Shown: positions 1-11,749, numbered from the stretch's first letter. The stretch: DNA of 33,645 bases from Rossellomorea vietnamensis NBRC 101237 (GCF_001591825.1 NZ_BCVQ01000043.1:1-33645), one strand, 5' to 3'. The notes: generated by a model from the letters alone, not told the origin. A program made the numbers and translations.

Positions 1-7
1 AAGTTAC

Positions 8-16
8 TTTTTTTTT
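8..16 (+). other. T-run at window edge, possible tail of an upstream terminator
   Basis: A run of nine T residues lies at the very start of the window. It could be the U-tract of a terminator whose stem lies outside the window. The rest of 17-195 is AT-rich without a convincing ORF, promoter or RNA gene on either strand. Confidence 0.25.
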
Positions 17-198
17 GGTTTTAATTAAATTTGTTCAAAGAACATAGGTATATTACCAATCGCCACTACTACAAAACCCACTCACAACGGCACCCCACCC
101 TGAAACTTCTCTCCTACGCAGTGCCCCATTTCCAAATTTATATCCAACAATCTCACATTCACACGTTTAAAACCTTCCTTAAACAGGAAAACTTCTAA

Positions 199-269
199 GG
201 TCAAACTTCATAATTGCAAAGTTTAAAACACGGTTGTATAATTATAGTCAAATATAGTCAAAGTCAAAA
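199..269 (+). promoter_or_regulatory. ctsR promoter with CtsR operator heptads
   Basis: A sigma-A type promoter is visible: -35 TTGCAA at 214-219, a 17-nt spacer and -10 TATAAT at 237-242. Just downstream, over the expected start of transcription, are heptads of the CtsR consensus (A/G)GTCAAA. Two lie at 246-252 and 256-262 separated by TAT, which is the canonical tandem arrangement, and a third overlapping heptad lies at 262-268. A lone GGTCAAA at 199-205 lies upstream of the -35. CtsR is known to repress its own operon through such sites, so autoregulation is expected. Confidence 0.9.
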
Positions 270-284
270 TGAGGAGGAGGTTTG

Positions 285-746
285 ATGAGGAACATATCCG
301 ACATCATTGAAAATTATTTAAAGAATGTGTTAGAACTGAGTGAAAGTGAGATAGTCGAGATTAAAAGAAGCGAGATCGCTGATAAGTTTCAATGTGTTCC
401 TTCTCAAATTAATTATGTAATTAATACCCGCTTTACTGTAGAACGAGGGTATGTAGTAGAAAGTAAACGTGGCGGCGGTGGATACATCCGGATCATGAAG
501 GTGAAGGCCCACGATCAGGTTCACTTGATCGACCAGCTAGTGGCATTGATTACACAAACAATCAGTCAGAATACGGCAGCGGATATTGTTTTTCGGTTAG
601 TGGAAGAAGAGATCATTTCCGAAAGAGAAGCCAAGATCATGCTGAGTGTGATGGATCGATCGGTCATCATGGTCGAATTACCGGAACGGGATATCCTGAG
701 AGGAAGAATGCTTAGAGCCATGCTGGATACATTGAAGTATGAGTAA
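285..746 (+). CDS. ctsR: CtsR, class III heat-shock gene repressor
   Basis: A 153-residue transcriptional repressor of clp genes that binds tandem heptad DNA as a dimer. The N-terminal winged helix-turn-helix is visible, with the glycine-rich wing K61-R62-GGGG at residues 61-66. R62 is the tip arginine known to contact DNA and to be a McsB phosphorylation target. The ATG at 285 is preferred over the in-frame TTG at 282 because AGGAGG at 272-277 is 7 nt from it and the N-terminus (MRNISDIIE) then aligns with the family. It is the first gene of the ctsR-mcsA-mcsB-clpC operon and is preceded by its own operator. Nothing is truncated. Confidence 0.97.
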   Translation: MRNISDIIENYLKNVLELSESEIVEIKRSEIADKFQCVPSQINYVINTRFTVERGYVVESKRGGGGYIRIMKVKAHDQVHLIDQLVALITQTISQNTAADIVFRLVEEEIISEREAKIMLSVMDRSVIMVELPERDILRGRMLRAMLDTLKYE

Positions 747-766
747 GGGTTAAAGAGGTGAATGGG

Positions 767-1315
767 ATGGTTTGTCAAGAGTGTAATGAAAGACCTGCGA
801 CCCTTCATTTTACCAAGGTGGTAAACGGGGAAAAGACAGAGGTTCACTTATGTGAGCAATGCGCTCAGGATAAGGGTGAGATGTTTATGTTTGATTCTTC
901 TCCCGGCTTCTCTGTGAACAATCTATTGGCAGGTCTTCTTAATATAGCTCCTGCATTTAAGCAGGCAAAGGAAACCGAGATTCCTAAGACAGAAGTTTTA
1001 CAGTGTAAAAAATGTAAAATGACGATTCATCAGTTCATTAATGTGGGACGCTTTGGCTGTGCCCATTGTTATGAGACGTTTAAAGAAGAACTCACTCCAT
1101 TATTAAAGCGTGTTCATAATGGGAATGTCGAGCATCACGGTAAGGTTCCGGAGCGTATGGGCGGAGCCATCCATGTGAAAAAGAAGGTATTGCAGTTGAA
1201 GTCTGAATTGCAAACCATGATTGCGGATGAAGAGTTTGAGAAAGCAGCCGAGATCCGAGACGAAATCCGCTCCCTGGAAAAGGAGATAAAGAAAGAGGGA
1301 GGCGATAAAGAATGA
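767..1315 (+). CDS. mcsA: McsA, zinc-binding activator of the McsB arginine kinase
   Basis: A 182-residue adaptor that activates McsB and modulates CtsR and ClpC. Four CxxC pairs are visible at C3/C6, C29/C32, C80/C83 and C98/C101, as expected for the metal-binding N-terminal part. The C-terminus carries a UVR-like coiled segment (about residues 140-178) rich in Glu and Lys. The ATG at 767 is chosen over the upstream in-frame GTG at 758 because GAGGTG at 755-760 then serves as the SD and MVCQEC matches the family N-terminus. The stop overlaps the mcsB start (ATGA), suggesting translational coupling. Confidence 0.96.
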   Translation: MVCQECNERPATLHFTKVVNGEKTEVHLCEQCAQDKGEMFMFDSSPGFSVNNLLAGLLNIAPAFKQAKETEIPKTEVLQCKKCKMTIHQFINVGRFGCAHCYETFKEELTPLLKRVHNGNVEHHGKVPERMGGAIHVKKKVLQLKSELQTMIADEEFEKAAEIRDEIRSLEKEIKKEGGDKE

Positions 1316-2394
1316 GTCTTGAGAAGTTCTTGAGTAATGCCGTCAGTTCCTGGATGAGTGAAGAGGGACCGAATTCGGATATTGTCCTCAGCTCCAGGGT
1401 GAGGCTTGCGAGGAATCTGACAGACTTCCGTTTTTCCACTCTTTATTCTTCAGAGGAAGCCAGGGAAATCGTGGATCGGGTAAGGGATAAGCTCACATCA
1501 TACCCGAAGAATTTAGGAGAATTAGAATTTTTACCTACAAGTGAGATTCAGCCTCTCCAAAAGAGGGTATTAATGGAGAAACACCTCATAAGTCCTAATC
1601 TGGCAGAGGAAACGAATTACGGAGCTGTCCTTTTATCAAGTGAGGAAGATATTAGCATAATGGTAAACGAAGAGGACCATATTCGAATACAGTGTTTATA
1701 TCCAGGTCTGCAATTGAAGGAAGCTTTACAGAAAGCCAATCAGATCGACGATTGGTTTGAAAGTGAATTTGACTTTGCGTTTGATGAGAAGCATGGCTAC
1801 TTAACGACTTGTCCTACCAACGTGGGGACGGGGCTCAGGGCTTCCGTCATGATGCACTTGCCGGGACTGGTGTTGACGCAGCAGTTAAACCGTATCATTC
1901 CCGCGATTAATCAACTGGGATTAGTGGTGAGAGGGATTTACGGAGAAGGCAGCGAAGCGCTGGGGAACATCTTTCAGATCTCCAATCAAACGACACTTGG
2001 CAAGTCGGAAGAAGATATCGTAGAAGATTTGTTAAGCGTTGTGAAGCAGATCATCGAGAAAGAGCAATCGGCAAGGGACGCATTAGTTCAAACGTCAAAC
2101 ATACAATTAGAGGATAGGATCTTCCGTTCTCTAGGGGTGCTGGAGCATAGCAGAATCATTGAGTCCAAGGAAGCTGCGAAATGTTTATCGGATGTCAGGC
2201 TTGGAATTGATTTAGGATACATCAAAGTGATATCTAAGAATATATTGAATGAACTAATGATTTTAACCCAACCTGGTTTTTTACAACAATATTCTGGAGG
2301 TCCACTGAGACCAAATGAACGAGATATAAGAAGGTCTTCTTTGATTCGGGAGCGAATTAAGTTAGATAAAGATACATGTGAGGAGGAAAAATAA
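1312..2394 (+). CDS. mcsB: McsB, protein-arginine kinase
   Basis: A 360-residue kinase of the phosphagen (guanidino) kinase fold that phosphorylates arginines, marking proteins for ClpCP. Visible landmarks are the nucleotide-binding SSRVRLARN at residues 27-35, the catalytic-loop NEEDHIR at 119-125, and [12 protein letters not shown] at 167-178, where C167 matches the cysteine whose mutation inactivates B. subtilis McsB. The C-terminal phosphoarginine-sensing motif, usually RDxxRA, reads RDIRRS at 337-342, with R337 and D338 kept. It begins by a 4-nt overlap with mcsA. Its tail carries the SD of clpC. Confidence 0.97.
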   Translation: MSLEKFLSNAVSSWMSEEGPNSDIVLSSRVRLARNLTDFRFSTLYSSEEAREIVDRVRDKLTSYPKNLGELEFLPTSEIQPLQKRVLMEKHLISPNLAEETNYGAVLLSSEEDISIMVNEEDHIRIQCLYPGLQLKEALQKANQIDDWFESEFDFAFDEKHGYLTTCPTNVGTGLRASVMMHLPGLVLTQQLNRIIPAINQLGLVVRGIYGEGSEALGNIFQISNQTTLGKSEEDIVEDLLSVVKQIIEKEQSARDALVQTSNIQLEDRIFRSLGVLEHSRIIESKEAAKCLSDVRLGIDLGYIKVISKNILNELMILTQPGFLQQYSGGPLRPNERDIRRSSLIRERIKLDKDTCEEEK

Positions 2395-2395
2395 T

Positions 2396-4843
2396 ATGAT
2401 GTTTGGTCGATTTACAGAAAGAGCCCAAAAAGTACTGGCATTAGCTCAAGAAGAAGCGATTCGTTTGTCGCACAGTAATATTGGTACTGAACATATTTTA
2501 TTAGGACTTGTCCGCGAAGGTGAAGGAATCGCTGCCAAGGCACTTACGGCATTGGGACTGAGCCCTGAAAAGATCCAGAAGGAAGTTGAAGGGTTGATCG
2601 GAAAAGGAACCGAGAAATCTCAAACGATCCATTACACACCTCGTGCGAAGAAAGTGATTGAACTTTCCATGGATGAGGCCCGTAAGCTGGGTCACTCATA
2701 TGTTGGAACGGAACATATTTTACTGGGGTTGATCCGAGAGGGTGAAGGAGTGGCTGCCCGGGTGCTTGGTAATCTGGGTGTCAGCTTGAATAAAGCGAGA
2801 CAGCAGGTACTGCAGTTGCTAGGAAGCAATGATTCAAGCAACCATCAGGGTGGAGGCAACGCCAATGCCAATACACCTACACTTGACAGCTTAGCCCGTG
2901 ATTTGACAGCCATTGCCCGTGAAGGCAGCTTAGATCCGGTCATTGGTCGAAGCAAGGAAATTCAGCGCGTCATTGAAGTGCTGAGTCGTCGTACGAAAAA
3001 CAACCCGGTGTTGATCGGTGAGCCCGGAGTAGGTAAGACTGCAATCGCAGAAGGCCTCGCACAACAGATCATCGCCAATGAAGTGCCTGAAATCCTGCGC
3101 GACAAACGCGTGATGACCCTTGATATGGGTACGGTTGTAGCCGGTACGAAATACCGCGGGGAATTCGAGGACCGACTGAAGAAGGTCATGGATGAAATCC
3201 GTCAGGCGGGTAACATCATCCTCTTCATCGATGAGCTCCATACGTTAATCGGAGCAGGAGGGGCTGAAGGGGCGATTGATGCCTCCAACATCTTAAAACC
3301 ATCCCTGGCACGTGGGGAATTGCAGTGTATCGGTGCCACGACATTAGATGAGTACCGTAAATATATTGAAAAGGATGCAGCGCTTGAGCGCCGTTTCCAA
3401 CCAATTCAAGTCAATGAGCCAACGGCAGCAGAGTCCATTCAGATCCTTAAAGGATTACGTGATCGTTATGAGGCTCATCACCGCGTGTCGATTACGGATG
3501 AAGCGATCGATGCTGCAGTGAAGCTTTCTGATCGCTATATTTCAGACCGCTTCCTACCGGATAAGGCCATCGATTTAATTGATGAAGCAGGTTCCAAGGT
3601 GCGCTTACGTTCTTATACGACGCCGCCAAACTTGAAAGAGCTTGAAGCAAAGCTGGAAGAAATCCGCAAAGAGAAGGATGCAGCGGTTCAAAGCCAGGAA
3701 TTTGAAAAAGCAGCTTCCCTAAGAGATTCTGAGCAAAAGCTTCGTGAAGAGCTGGAAGAAACAAAGAACACATGGAAAGAAAAGCAGGGGCAGGAAAATA
3801 CAGAAGTAACTGTTGAGGATATTGCGAAGGTTGTTTCGAACTGGACGGGAGTACCGGTATCGAAATTGGCTCAAACGGAAACGGATCGCTTACTCAAATT
3901 AGAGGAAATCCTTCATTCCAGAGTCATCGGGCAATCAGAAGCAGTCGTTGCGGTTTCGAAAGCCGTGCGCCGTGCACGTGCCGGCTTGAAAGATCCGAAG
4001 CGTCCGATTGGTTCCTTCATTTTCTTAGGACCTACAGGAGTCGGGAAAACGGAATTGGCACGGGCACTTGCAGAGTCCATGTTCGGTGATGAAGATGCGA
4101 TGATCCGCATTGATATGTCCGAGTACATGGAAAAGCATTCGACCTCCCGTTTGGTCGGTTCTCCTCCAGGATATGTGGGATATGAGGAAGGCGGTCAGTT
4201 AACGGAAAAGGTTCGCCGCAAGCCATATTCGGTCGTTCTTTTAGATGAAATTGAAAAAGCACATCCGGATGTATTCAATATTCTCCTTCAAGTTCTGGAG
4301 GATGGCCGTTTAACAGACTCTAAAGGAAGAACGGTAGACTTCAGGAATACAGTCCTGATCATGACTTCAAACGTAGGTGCACAGTCCCTTAAGAGCAATA
4401 AATACGTAGGGTTCAATATTCAGGACGGGAAACAGGATTACAAAGATATGAAAGGAAAGGTCATGGAAGAGCTGAAACGTGCTTTCCGACCTGAGTTCCT
4501 TAACCGTATCGATGAAATCATCGTGTTCCATTCACTTGAAAAAGACCACTTGAAAGAGATTGTGACATTGATGTCGAACCAATTGACAACCCGCTTGAAA
4601 GAGCAGGATATTCATTTAGAGCTTTCACCTGCTGCTAAAGAGAAGATAGCAGATGAAGGATTCGATCCTGAATACGGTGCACGACCTCTCCGTCGCGCTA
4701 TCCAGAAATATGTTGAGGATAAACTGTCGGAAGAATTGTTAAGAGGAAAAGTGCTGACAGGACAGAATATTTTGATCGACGTAGAAGATAGTGAATTTGT
4801 TGTAAAGGTTAAAGAAGAGGAAGCGGCCAATACACCGACATAA
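2396..4843 (+). CDS. clpC: ClpC, AAA+ unfoldase of the ClpCP protease
   Basis: An 815-residue Hsp100 ATPase that unfolds substrates for ClpP. It also recognises phosphoarginine-marked proteins and degrades CtsR under stress. Two N-domain repeats fill about residues 1-145. The first AAA+ module has Walker A GEPGVGKT at 208-215 and a FIDE Walker B. A coiled M/UVR domain follows at about 412-465, where McsA or MecA-type adaptors bind. The second AAA+ module has GPTGVGKT at 545-552. The start is ATG 2396 (MMFGRF) with AGGAGG at 2381-2386. An in-frame GTG at 2378 is too early. It ends in tandem stops TAA-TAG and is followed by a terminator. Confidence 0.98.
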   Translation: MMFGRFTERAQKVLALAQEEAIRLSHSNIGTEHILLGLVREGEGIAAKALTALGLSPEKIQKEVEGLIGKGTEKSQTIHYTPRAKKVIELSMDEARKLGHSYVGTEHILLGLIREGEGVAARVLGNLGVSLNKARQQVLQLLGSNDSSNHQGGGNANANTPTLDSLARDLTAIAREGSLDPVIGRSKEIQRVIEVLSRRTKNNPVLIGEPGVGKTAIAEGLAQQIIANEVPEILRDKRVMTLDMGTVVAGTKYRGEFEDRLKKVMDEIRQAGNIILFIDELHTLIGAGGAEGAIDASNILKPSLARGELQCIGATTLDEYRKYIEKDAALERRFQPIQVNEPTAAESIQILKGLRDRYEAHHRVSITDEAIDAAVKLSDRYISDRFLPDKAIDLIDEAGSKVRLRSYTTPPNLKELEAKLEEIRKEKDAAVQSQEFEKAASLRDSEQKLREELEETKNTWKEKQGQENTEVTVEDIAKVVSNWTGVPVSKLAQTETDRLLKLEEILHSRVIGQSEAVVAVSKAVRRARAGLKDPKRPIGSFIFLGPTGVGKTELARALAESMFGDEDAMIRIDMSEYMEKHSTSRLVGSPPGYVGYEEGGQLTEKVRRKPYSVVLLDEIEKAHPDVFNILLQVLEDGRLTDSKGRTVDFRNTVLIMTSNVGAQSLKSNKYVGFNIQDGKQDYKDMKGKVMEELKRAFRPEFLNRIDEIIVFHSLEKDHLKEIVTLMSNQLTTRLKEQDIHLELSPAAKEKIADEGFDPEYGARPLRRAIQKYVEDKLSEELLRGKVLTGQNILIDVEDSEFVVKVKEEEAANTPT

Positions 4844-4857
4844 TAGCAAGGATGATG

Positions 4858-4894
4858 AAGAGGTACACGTATATGTTTTTCGTGTACCTCTTTT
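4858..4894 (+). terminator. Rho-independent terminator of the ctsR-clpC operon
   Basis: A perfect 12-bp stem is formed by 4858-4869 and 4881-4892 around an 11-nt loop. It ends in a short run of T (4889-4894 contains CTTTT). The run is short, so readthrough into radA is plausible, as in other bacilli where radA can be co-transcribed. Confidence 0.75.
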
Positions 4895-4906
4895 ATCATA
4901 ATGGTT

Positions 4907-5050
4907 ACCTCCGCTTTTCGATTGTCTAGCTCCGGTGGCTAGAGGCTCGAGGTCATAAGTCAAGTTACCCAAAAAGGCAAAAAGACGCCTTTCCGGGTAA
5001 CCCGCCTTATGCTTGTCGCCTCTGGGCAAGCCACCTCTGCTTTTCGATTG
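4907..5050. repeat. Palindromic intergenic repeat with terminal direct repeats
   Basis: Nested inverted arms lie between clpC and radA: GGTGGC 4934-4939 with GCCACC 5030-5035; AGAGGC 4941-4946 with GCCTCT 5018-5023; CATAAG 4954-4959 with CTTATG 5006-5011; GTTACCC 4964-4970 with GGGTAAC 4995-5001; AAAGGC 4973-4978 with GCCTTT 4987-4992. The ends carry an 18-bp direct repeat with one mismatch (4907-4924 and 5033-5050). The layout resembles dispersed intergenic repeats I recall from Bacillaceae genomes, but only one copy is in this window, so dispersal is an inference. Confidence 0.75.
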
Positions 5051-5094
5051 AATCTGTTACATAAAACCGCTACAATCATTCCAAATGGTATTAT
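5048..5094 (+). promoter_or_regulatory. Candidate radA promoter
   Basis: TTGAAT at 5048-5053 and TACAAT at 5071-5076 are separated by 17 nt. A second -10-like element with an extended TG (TGgTATTAT, 5086-5094) follows. The -35 begins inside the last bases of the palindromic repeat, so the repeat supplies part of the promoter. Confidence 0.5.
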
Positions 5095-5141
5095 CCTGAA
5101 TGGGTACGAGTACAAATAGAGTAAAAGAGGGGAAGAATAGA

Positions 5142-6518
5142 TTGGCAAAGAAAAAGACTAAGTTTGTGTGTTCATCTTGTGGATATGAGTCTGCTAAGTG
5201 GATGGGGAAATGTCCGGGGTGTAACGAGTGGAATACGATGGTGGAAGAGGTTGAAATGACAGGGAAGAAACCCCGGACGTCGTTTATGCACTCAGAAAAT
5301 ACCGGTCCATCTAAAGCAGAGAAGCTAATCTCCATTGAAACGAAGCAGGAGCCCAGGGTATTGACCGAGTCGAAAGAGTTGAACCGGGTGCTTGGGGGAG
5401 GAGTAGTACCAGGGTCGCTGATATTGATTGGTGGAGACCCGGGGATCGGAAAATCCACTTTATTGCTGCAGGTTTCGGCCCAGCTTGCTGATCAAAAGCA
5501 GAAGGTTTTATACATCTCCGGGGAGGAGTCCATCAAGCAAACCAAGCTGCGGGCAGATCGACTGCATGTGAAATCAGATGATTTATATATATTTGCGGAA
5601 ACAAATCTTGAGCTGATTCATCAAACGATTGAGCAAATCTCACCGGATTTCGTCATCATCGACTCGATTCAGACGGTCTTTCATCCTGACGTGACGTCTG
5701 CTCCCGGAAGTGTCTCCCAGGTAAGGGAGTGTACGGCAGAACTGATGAGAATCGGGAAAACAAAGGGCATTGCCATCTTTATTGTAGGGCATGTTACCAA
5801 GGAAGGCTCGATTGCAGGACCTAGATTATTGGAGCACATGGTCGATACCGTACTGTATTTTGAAGGGGAACGTCACCACTCCTATCGTATTTTAAGAGCG
5901 GTGAAGAACCGTTTCGGATCTACGAATGAGATGGGGATTTTTGAAATGAAGGAATTGGGCCTTGAGGAAGTGGCCAATCCATCTGAGATATTCCTGGAAG
6001 AGCGCTCACAAGGTGCGGCGGGTTCAACGGTCGTTGCCTCGATGGAAGGAACGAGGCCGGTTCTGGTGGAGATTCAAGCTCTTGTGACCCCAACCAGTTT
6101 TAACAACCCCCGAAGGATGGCAACAGGGATTGATCATAGCCGGGTTTCACTGATCATGGCTGTGTTGGAAAAGCGGGCAGGCATGCTTTTGCAGCAGCAG
6201 GATGCGTATCTGAAAGTGGCTGGCGGGGTGAAACTGGATGAACCGGCGATTGATTTAGCCGTTGCTGCAAGTATCGCTTCCAGTTTTCGTGACAGGGCGT
6301 CCAGTGCCCATGATTGCATTATCGGTGAAGTCGGTTTAACAGGTGAGATCAGAAGGGTATCAAGAATTGAGCAGCGCGTACAGGAAGCAGCCAAGTTAGG
6401 GTTTAAGAGAGTGATTATTCCCCAGAATAACTTAAGCGGATGGCAGCCTCCTTCTGATATAGAGATCAAAGGGGTATCGAATATCAATGAAGCACTCTCA
6501 ATTATCTTAGGAGGATAA
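5142..6518 (+). CDS. radA: RadA (Sms), DNA branch-migration ATPase
   Basis: A 458-residue RecA-like protein that helps process recombination intermediates and promotes D-loop extension. An N-terminal four-cysteine zinc finger (C10, C13, C24, C27) is followed by Walker [11 protein letters not shown] at 97-106, the RadA signature KNRFG at 255-259 and a C-terminal Lon-protease-like domain. The TTG at 5142 is taken as start because AGAGGGG at 5126-5132 is 9 nt upstream and the resulting length equals that of B. subtilis RadA. The in-frame ATG at 5100 would add 14 residues foreign to the family. disA follows after 3 nt, with its SD inside the radA end. Confidence 0.96.
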   Translation: MAKKKTKFVCSSCGYESAKWMGKCPGCNEWNTMVEEVEMTGKKPRTSFMHSENTGPSKAEKLISIETKQEPRVLTESKELNRVLGGGVVPGSLILIGGDPGIGKSTLLLQVSAQLADQKQKVLYISGEESIKQTKLRADRLHVKSDDLYIFAETNLELIHQTIEQISPDFVIIDSIQTVFHPDVTSAPGSVSQVRECTAELMRIGKTKGIAIFIVGHVTKEGSIAGPRLLEHMVDTVLYFEGERHHSYRILRAVKNRFGSTNEMGIFEMKELGLEEVANPSEIFLEERSQGAAGSTVVASMEGTRPVLVEIQALVTPTSFNNPRRMATGIDHSRVSLIMAVLEKRAGMLLQQQDAYLKVAGGVKLDEPAIDLAVAASIASSFRDRASSAHDCIIGEVGLTGEIRRVSRIEQRVQEAAKLGFKRVIIPQNNLSGWQPPSDIEIKGVSNINEALSIILGG

Positions 6519-6521
6519 GAA

Positions 6522-7595
6522 ATGGAAGATAAGAAGGCAAGAGATAAGTCCATGTCGGATATACTGCAATTTGTTGCTCCGGGTGCCCCGATCAGGGACG
6601 GCATTGATAATGTGCTGAGAGCCAATACGGGGGGACTTATTGTTGTTGGATACAATGATAAGGTGAAGTCTGTTCTGGACGGGGGCTTTCATATCAATTG
6701 TGCATTCTCTCCCAGCTATCTGTATGAACTGGCCAAGATGGATGGGGCCATCATCCTGAATGAAGCGGGAACGAAGATCATTTTGGCGAATGCACAGTTG
6801 GCTCCCGATGTGTACGTGCCTTCCACGGAAACGGGTATGAGACATCGGACGGCAGAGCGGGTTGCGAGGCAAACAAATGCCCTTGTCATTGCCATCTCTC
6901 AACGGAGAAACGTCATCACCCTGTATCAAGGGAATTTCCGATATGCACTAAAGGACATCTCTGTCATCTTGACGAAAGCCAACCAGGCGATCCAAACCTT
7001 GGAGAAATATAAGGTGGTTCTCGATCAAAGCATTTCTAATTTATCCGTGCTCGAGTTTGAGGAGCTTGTCACCCAAAGCGACTTACTGCAGGTTCTTCAC
7101 CGCTTCGAGATGGTTCTCAGGATCAAGAATGAGCTATTGACGTATCTCAGCGAGCTCGGTGTCGAGGGCAGATTGATCCGCCTTCAGATGAATGAACTGT
7201 TGGCGGATATTGAGGATGAGGCGATGCTCATCATCAGGGACTATTCCCAGGAAAGGAATATCAAACCGTTCGAACTTCTCTATAAATTCCAGGAGCTTGT
7301 TCACTCTGAAGTGTTAGAGGATAATGTCTTATTAAAATTACTGGGATACCACGGTTATGTCCACCATGATGATGCGATTTATCCCCGAGGATACCGCGTG
7401 TTGAATAAGATCCCCCGTCTGCCGATTGTCATCATTGAAAATCTTATCACGAGATTTGAAACCCTCCACCATGTAGTGAGGGCTTCAGTCGATGATTTGG
7501 ATGAAGTCGAAGGGATCGGTGAAGTAAGGGCAAGGAAAATCAAAGAGGGGTTAAAACTGATCAAGGAACAGACATTTGCAGATCGACAGCTGTAG
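6522..7595 (+). CDS. disA: DisA, DNA-integrity scanning diadenylate cyclase
   Basis: A 357-residue enzyme that makes cyclic di-AMP from two ATP and scans DNA for branched structures, delaying sporulation when damage is met. The N-terminal DAC domain shows the catalytic DGA at 74-76 and RHR at 107-109. A helical spine follows, and a helix-hairpin-helix DNA-binding domain with [11 protein letters not shown] closes the C-terminus (about 320-350). AGGAGG at 6509-6514 is the SD. Its position immediately after radA fits the known RadA-DisA functional link, in which RadA inhibits the cyclase. Confidence 0.97.
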   Translation: MEDKKARDKSMSDILQFVAPGAPIRDGIDNVLRANTGGLIVVGYNDKVKSVLDGGFHINCAFSPSYLYELAKMDGAIILNEAGTKIILANAQLAPDVYVPSTETGMRHRTAERVARQTNALVIAISQRRNVITLYQGNFRYALKDISVILTKANQAIQTLEKYKVVLDQSISNLSVLEFEELVTQSDLLQVLHRFEMVLRIKNELLTYLSELGVEGRLIRLQMNELLADIEDEAMLIIRDYSQERNIKPFELLYKFQELVHSEVLEDNVLLKLLGYHGYVHHDDAIYPRGYRVLNKIPRLPIVIIENLITRFETLHHVVRASVDDLDEVEGIGEVRARKIKEGLKLIKEQTFADRQL

Positions 7596-7648
7596 GCAGA
7601 GAGGCCTATATATGGCAGAAATGGGATAATTGTATCATTTTCAAAAAA

Positions 7649-7677
7649 TTGACAGTTCGATTTAGACGTGTTAGCCT
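7649..7677 (+). promoter_or_regulatory. Candidate promoter upstream of yacL
   Basis: TTGACA at 7649-7654 is followed after 17 nt by TAGCCT at 7672-7677, preceded by an extended TG at 7669-7670. The -10 itself is poor. A second TATAAT at 7783-7788 lies just before the yacL SD but lacks a good -35. The 213-nt disA-yacL gap holds no gene. A weak 7-bp inverted repeat lies at 7702-7726. Confidence 0.45.
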
Positions 7678-7808
7678 TCATGTAAGGAAGCTAGTAAGCT
7701 GGGATACGTGTATCAAAATCGTATCCGTTGTATTAAATTCAAATTTTCAAGGCCTTAGACGTTTCAAAAATAGTAAATTGTTTATAATGAGTAGGAGGAG
7801 GTGAGGGA

Positions 7809-8900
7809 ATGTTAAAAAGAATCGTTCAAGCGTGCTTCCTCATTGTCGGGGGAACACTAGGGATATTTCTACTTCCCGAATTATTTACCGTCATAAATCT
7901 ATCGGACATTCCTTTAATTAATAACCCTTATATGACTGCTATATTTGGTGCCATCATTTTTTATATTCTTACGTTTTGGGCAGTCGAGTATGTCGTCAAT
8001 TTCGTCAAGTGGTTTGAAGATAGCTTGGTAAAGGCACCGGTAACGGATTTGTTATTTGGCAGTTTGGGCCTGATTATCGGTTTATTTGTTGCGTATTTGT
8101 TTGGGATCCCCTTCAATCAAATGGAGATTCCGATCGTCAATACAGTGATTCCCATTCTATTAACATTGCTTCTTGGATACTTAGGGTTCCAGGTTGGATT
8201 TAAGAAAAGGGACGAATTGGTCAATCTATTCGGCACGGCAAATCGAGGTAAGAAAAAAGGGTCGGAAGAGGATTTGGATGAAGAGGGTGTGAAGACCCTT
8301 AAGATATTGGATACGAGTGTGATCATTGACGGCCGTATCGCGGATATCTGTCAAACAGGATTTTTAGAAGGAATCGTGGTGATTCCGCAATTCGTACTGG
8401 AAGAGCTCCAGCATATTGCCGACTCTTCCGATGTATTAAAACGAAATCGCGGACGCCGGGGTCTGGATATTTTAAACCGCATCCAAAAAGAGCTTCCTGT
8501 TGAGGTCCAGATTTATGAAGGGGACTTCGAGGAAATTCAGGAAGTGGATTCGAAGCTTGTGAAATTAGCGAAGCTTACGAATGGTATCGTTGTAACGAAT
8601 GATTTCAACCTGAATAAAGTATGTGACCTTCAAGGAGTACAAGTATTGAACATCAATGATCTGGCCAACGCCGTCAAGCCGGTTGTTCTTCCTGGAGAAG
8701 AATTGAAGGTACAGGTCATCAAAGACGGTAAGGAGCATAACCAGGGAATTGCTTACCTGGATGATGGTACGATGATCGTCGTGGAAGAAGGGCGTAATTA
8801 CATCGGTAAGTATATCGATGTCCTGGTCACATCCGTTCTTCAGACATCTGCAGGCAGGATGATCTTTGCGAAGCCGAAGCAACTGGAAAAAGCACTGTAA
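7809..8900 (+). CDS. yacL: YacL-type membrane protein with PIN and TRAM domains
   Basis: A 363-residue protein with about four N-terminal hydrophobic segments (roughly residues 5-27, 41-63, 80-102 and 110-130). After a charged linker comes a PIN-fold nuclease-like domain starting at [10 protein letters not shown], with acidic D168. A TRAM RNA-binding domain (about 290-350) ends the protein. The domain pair suggests an RNA-acting membrane-anchored protein, but its substrate is not established. ATG 7809 follows an extended AGGAGGAGG-type SD. It lies between disA and ispD, as in B. subtilis. Confidence 0.93.
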   Translation: MLKRIVQACFLIVGGTLGIFLLPELFTVINLSDIPLINNPYMTAIFGAIIFYILTFWAVEYVVNFVKWFEDSLVKAPVTDLLFGSLGLIIGLFVAYLFGIPFNQMEIPIVNTVIPILLTLLLGYLGFQVGFKKRDELVNLFGTANRGKKKGSEEDLDEEGVKTLKILDTSVIIDGRIADICQTGFLEGIVVIPQFVLEELQHIADSSDVLKRNRGRRGLDILNRIQKELPVEVQIYEGDFEEIQEVDSKLVKLAKLTNGIVVTNDFNLNKVCDLQGVQVLNINDLANAVKPVVLPGEELKVQVIKDGKEHNQGIAYLDDGTMIVVEEGRNYIGKYIDVLVTSVLQTSAGRMIFAKPKQLEKAL

Positions 8901-8916
8901 GAAAACGGTTTGCAGC

Positions 8917-8945
8917 CTGACTCCATTGATGCAGTAAGGTATAAT
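8917..8945 (+). promoter_or_regulatory. Candidate ispD promoter
   Basis: A perfect -10 TATAAT at 8940-8945 and CTGACT at 8917-8922 (four of six -35 matches) are spaced by 17 nt, 35 nt upstream of the ispD start codon. Confidence 0.6.
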
Positions 8946-8968
8946 GAATAGTATTACTTGTGTGTTAA

Positions 8969-10154
<1,186 letters not shown>

Positions 10155-10167
10155 GGGAGAAATTCGC

Positions 10168-10196
10168 TTTATTCCCGTACTTAACGGTGTTAAAAT
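10168..10196 (+). promoter_or_regulatory. Weak candidate gltX promoter
   Basis: An extended -10, TGtTAAAAT (10188-10196), has only a poor -35 (TTTATT at 10168-10173, 17-nt spacer). gltX may also be read from ispDF, since no terminator is visible in the gap. Confidence 0.4.
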
Positions 10197-10240
10197 AGGT
10201 CTTAGACTTTAAAGAGTAAATCATTATAGGAGGAACATAC

Positions 10241-11698
10241 ATGACAAAGGAAGTACGCGTCCGTTATGCCCCGAGTCCAACGGGTCATTTACATATTGGA
10301 AATGCAAGAACCGCTTTATTTAATTACCTGTACGCCCGCAGCACAGGTGGAAAGTTCATCATCCGTATTGAAGACACGGATAAGAAACGTAATATCGAAG
10401 GTGGAGAAGAAAGTCAGCTCAAGTATCTTCAGTGGTTGGGGATCGACTGGGATGAAAGTACAGATAAGCCGGGTGAATACGGGCCTTATCGTCAATCCGA
10501 GCGTAATCATATTTATGAGCAGTATTTAAATGAGCTGCTGGAAAGCGGACAGGCGTATAAGTGTTACTGTACGGAGGAAGAGCTGGAAGCGGAGCGTGAA
10601 GCACAATCAGCATCTGGTCAAATGCCCCGCTACTCCGGTAAATGCCGTAACCTGACGAAAGAGGATCAGGAGAAATTGGCAGCAGAAGGCCGCAAGCCGA
10701 GCATCCGTTTCCGTGTACCGGCAGGGAAAGTATATTCCTTCAACGATATCGTGAAAGAGGATGTCTCATTTGAATCAGATGGTATCGGTGATTTTGTCAT
10801 TGCGAAAAAAGACGGTACACCGACGTATAACTTTGCCGTTGCAGTGGATGATTATCTGATGAAAATCACACATGTTCTTCGCGGAGAAGATCATATTTCC
10901 AATACACCGAAGCAGTTGATGATCTTTGAAGCACTTGGTTGGGAAGCACCTGTTTACGGACATATGACATTGATCGTCAATGAAAGCCGTAAAAAGTTGA
11001 GTAAGCGGGATGAAAGCATCATTCAATTCATCGAGCAATACGAAGCATTGGGGTATCTTCCAGAAGCGTTGTTCAACTTCATCGCACTACTCGGCTGGTC
11101 TCCAAAAGGAGAAGAAGAGCTGTTTTCGAAAGATGAGTTCATTGAAATCTTTGATCCTGAACGTTTATCCACTTCTTCTGCCCTGTTTGATAATCAGAAG
11201 CTTACATGGATGAACAATCAGTACATGAAGAACTTGGAATTGGCTCAAGTGGTGGAGCTATCCCTCCCTCATTTAATCAGTGCGGGTAAATTGGATGAGA
11301 ACATGTCCGATGAACAGCGCGAGTGGGCGAGCAGAGTCATTTCTTTATACCAGGAGCAAATGAGCTTCGGGGCTGAAATCGTGGAGCTGTCCGAAATGTT
11401 CTTCAAGACAGATCTTGAATATGATGAAGAGGCGAAAGCGGTACTCGAAGAAGAGCAAGTACCAGAAGTCCTTCAAGCTTTCTTGAATGAAATTGACGCA
11501 CTTGAAACATACGAAGCGGCAGAAATCAAATCTTCTATCAAAGCTGTCCAGAAATCGACGGGCCATAAAGGGAAGAAGTTGTTCATGCCGATCCGTGTAG
11601 CCGTTACAGGCCAGACACATGGTCCTGAATTGCCGAATGCCATTGAGCTTTTAGGGAAAGATACAGTTAAACATCGTCTTCAAAGTCTTTTAGGTTAA
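10241..11698 (+). CDS. gltX: Glutamyl-tRNA synthetase
   Basis: A 485-residue class I aminoacyl-tRNA synthetase. The HIGH-type signature [10 protein letters not shown] begins at residue 16 and the KMSKS equivalent KLSKR is at 252-256. CYC at 108-110 and C135 lie in the inserted domain. In bacilli this enzyme is known to be non-discriminating and also to charge tRNA-Gln for later amidation. AGGAGG at 10228-10233 is the SD. The stop codon overlaps the -35 of the following T-box promoter. Confidence 0.98.
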   Translation: MTKEVRVRYAPSPTGHLHIGNARTALFNYLYARSTGGKFIIRIEDTDKKRNIEGGEESQLKYLQWLGIDWDESTDKPGEYGPYRQSERNHIYEQYLNELLESGQAYKCYCTEEELEAEREAQSASGQMPRYSGKCRNLTKEDQEKLAAEGRKPSIRFRVPAGKVYSFNDIVKEDVSFESDGIGDFVIAKKDGTPTYNFAVAVDDYLMKITHVLRGEDHISNTPKQLMIFEALGWEAPVYGHMTLIVNESRKKLSKRDESIIQFIEQYEALGYLPEALFNFIALLGWSPKGEEELFSKDEFIEIFDPERLSTSSALFDNQKLTWMNNQYMKNLELAQVVELSLPHLISAGKLDENMSDEQREWASRVISLYQEQMSFGAEIVELSEMFFKTDLEYDEEAKAVLEEEQVPEVLQAFLNEIDALETYEAAEIKSSIKAVQKSTGHKGKKLFMPIRVAVTGQTHGPELPNAIELLGKDTVKHRLQSLLG

Positions 11699-11723
11699 CA
11701 TTTTGAAGGGTTTGTAATATAGT
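11695..11723 (+). promoter_or_regulatory. Promoter of the cysE T-box transcript
   Basis: TTAACA at 11695-11700 and TATAGT at 11718-11723 are each five of six matches to consensus, with a 17-nt spacer. The -35 overlaps the gltX stop codon, so cysE has its own regulated transcript even though gltX lies directly upstream. Confidence 0.75.
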
Positions 11724-11749
11724 AAGAGTATCACGTTAAATGATATCGC

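Noticed and set aside
1..195. Possible RNA gene or minus-strand CDS upstream of ctsR
   Set aside because: No tRNA or rRNA features, no long frame, and only low-complexity AT-rich sequence with a short 5-bp stem near 177-192.
7702..7726. Inverted repeat GGATACG/CGTATCC upstream of yacL as a terminator or operator
   Set aside because: Only 7 bp with an 11-nt loop and no T-run; it could arise by chance.
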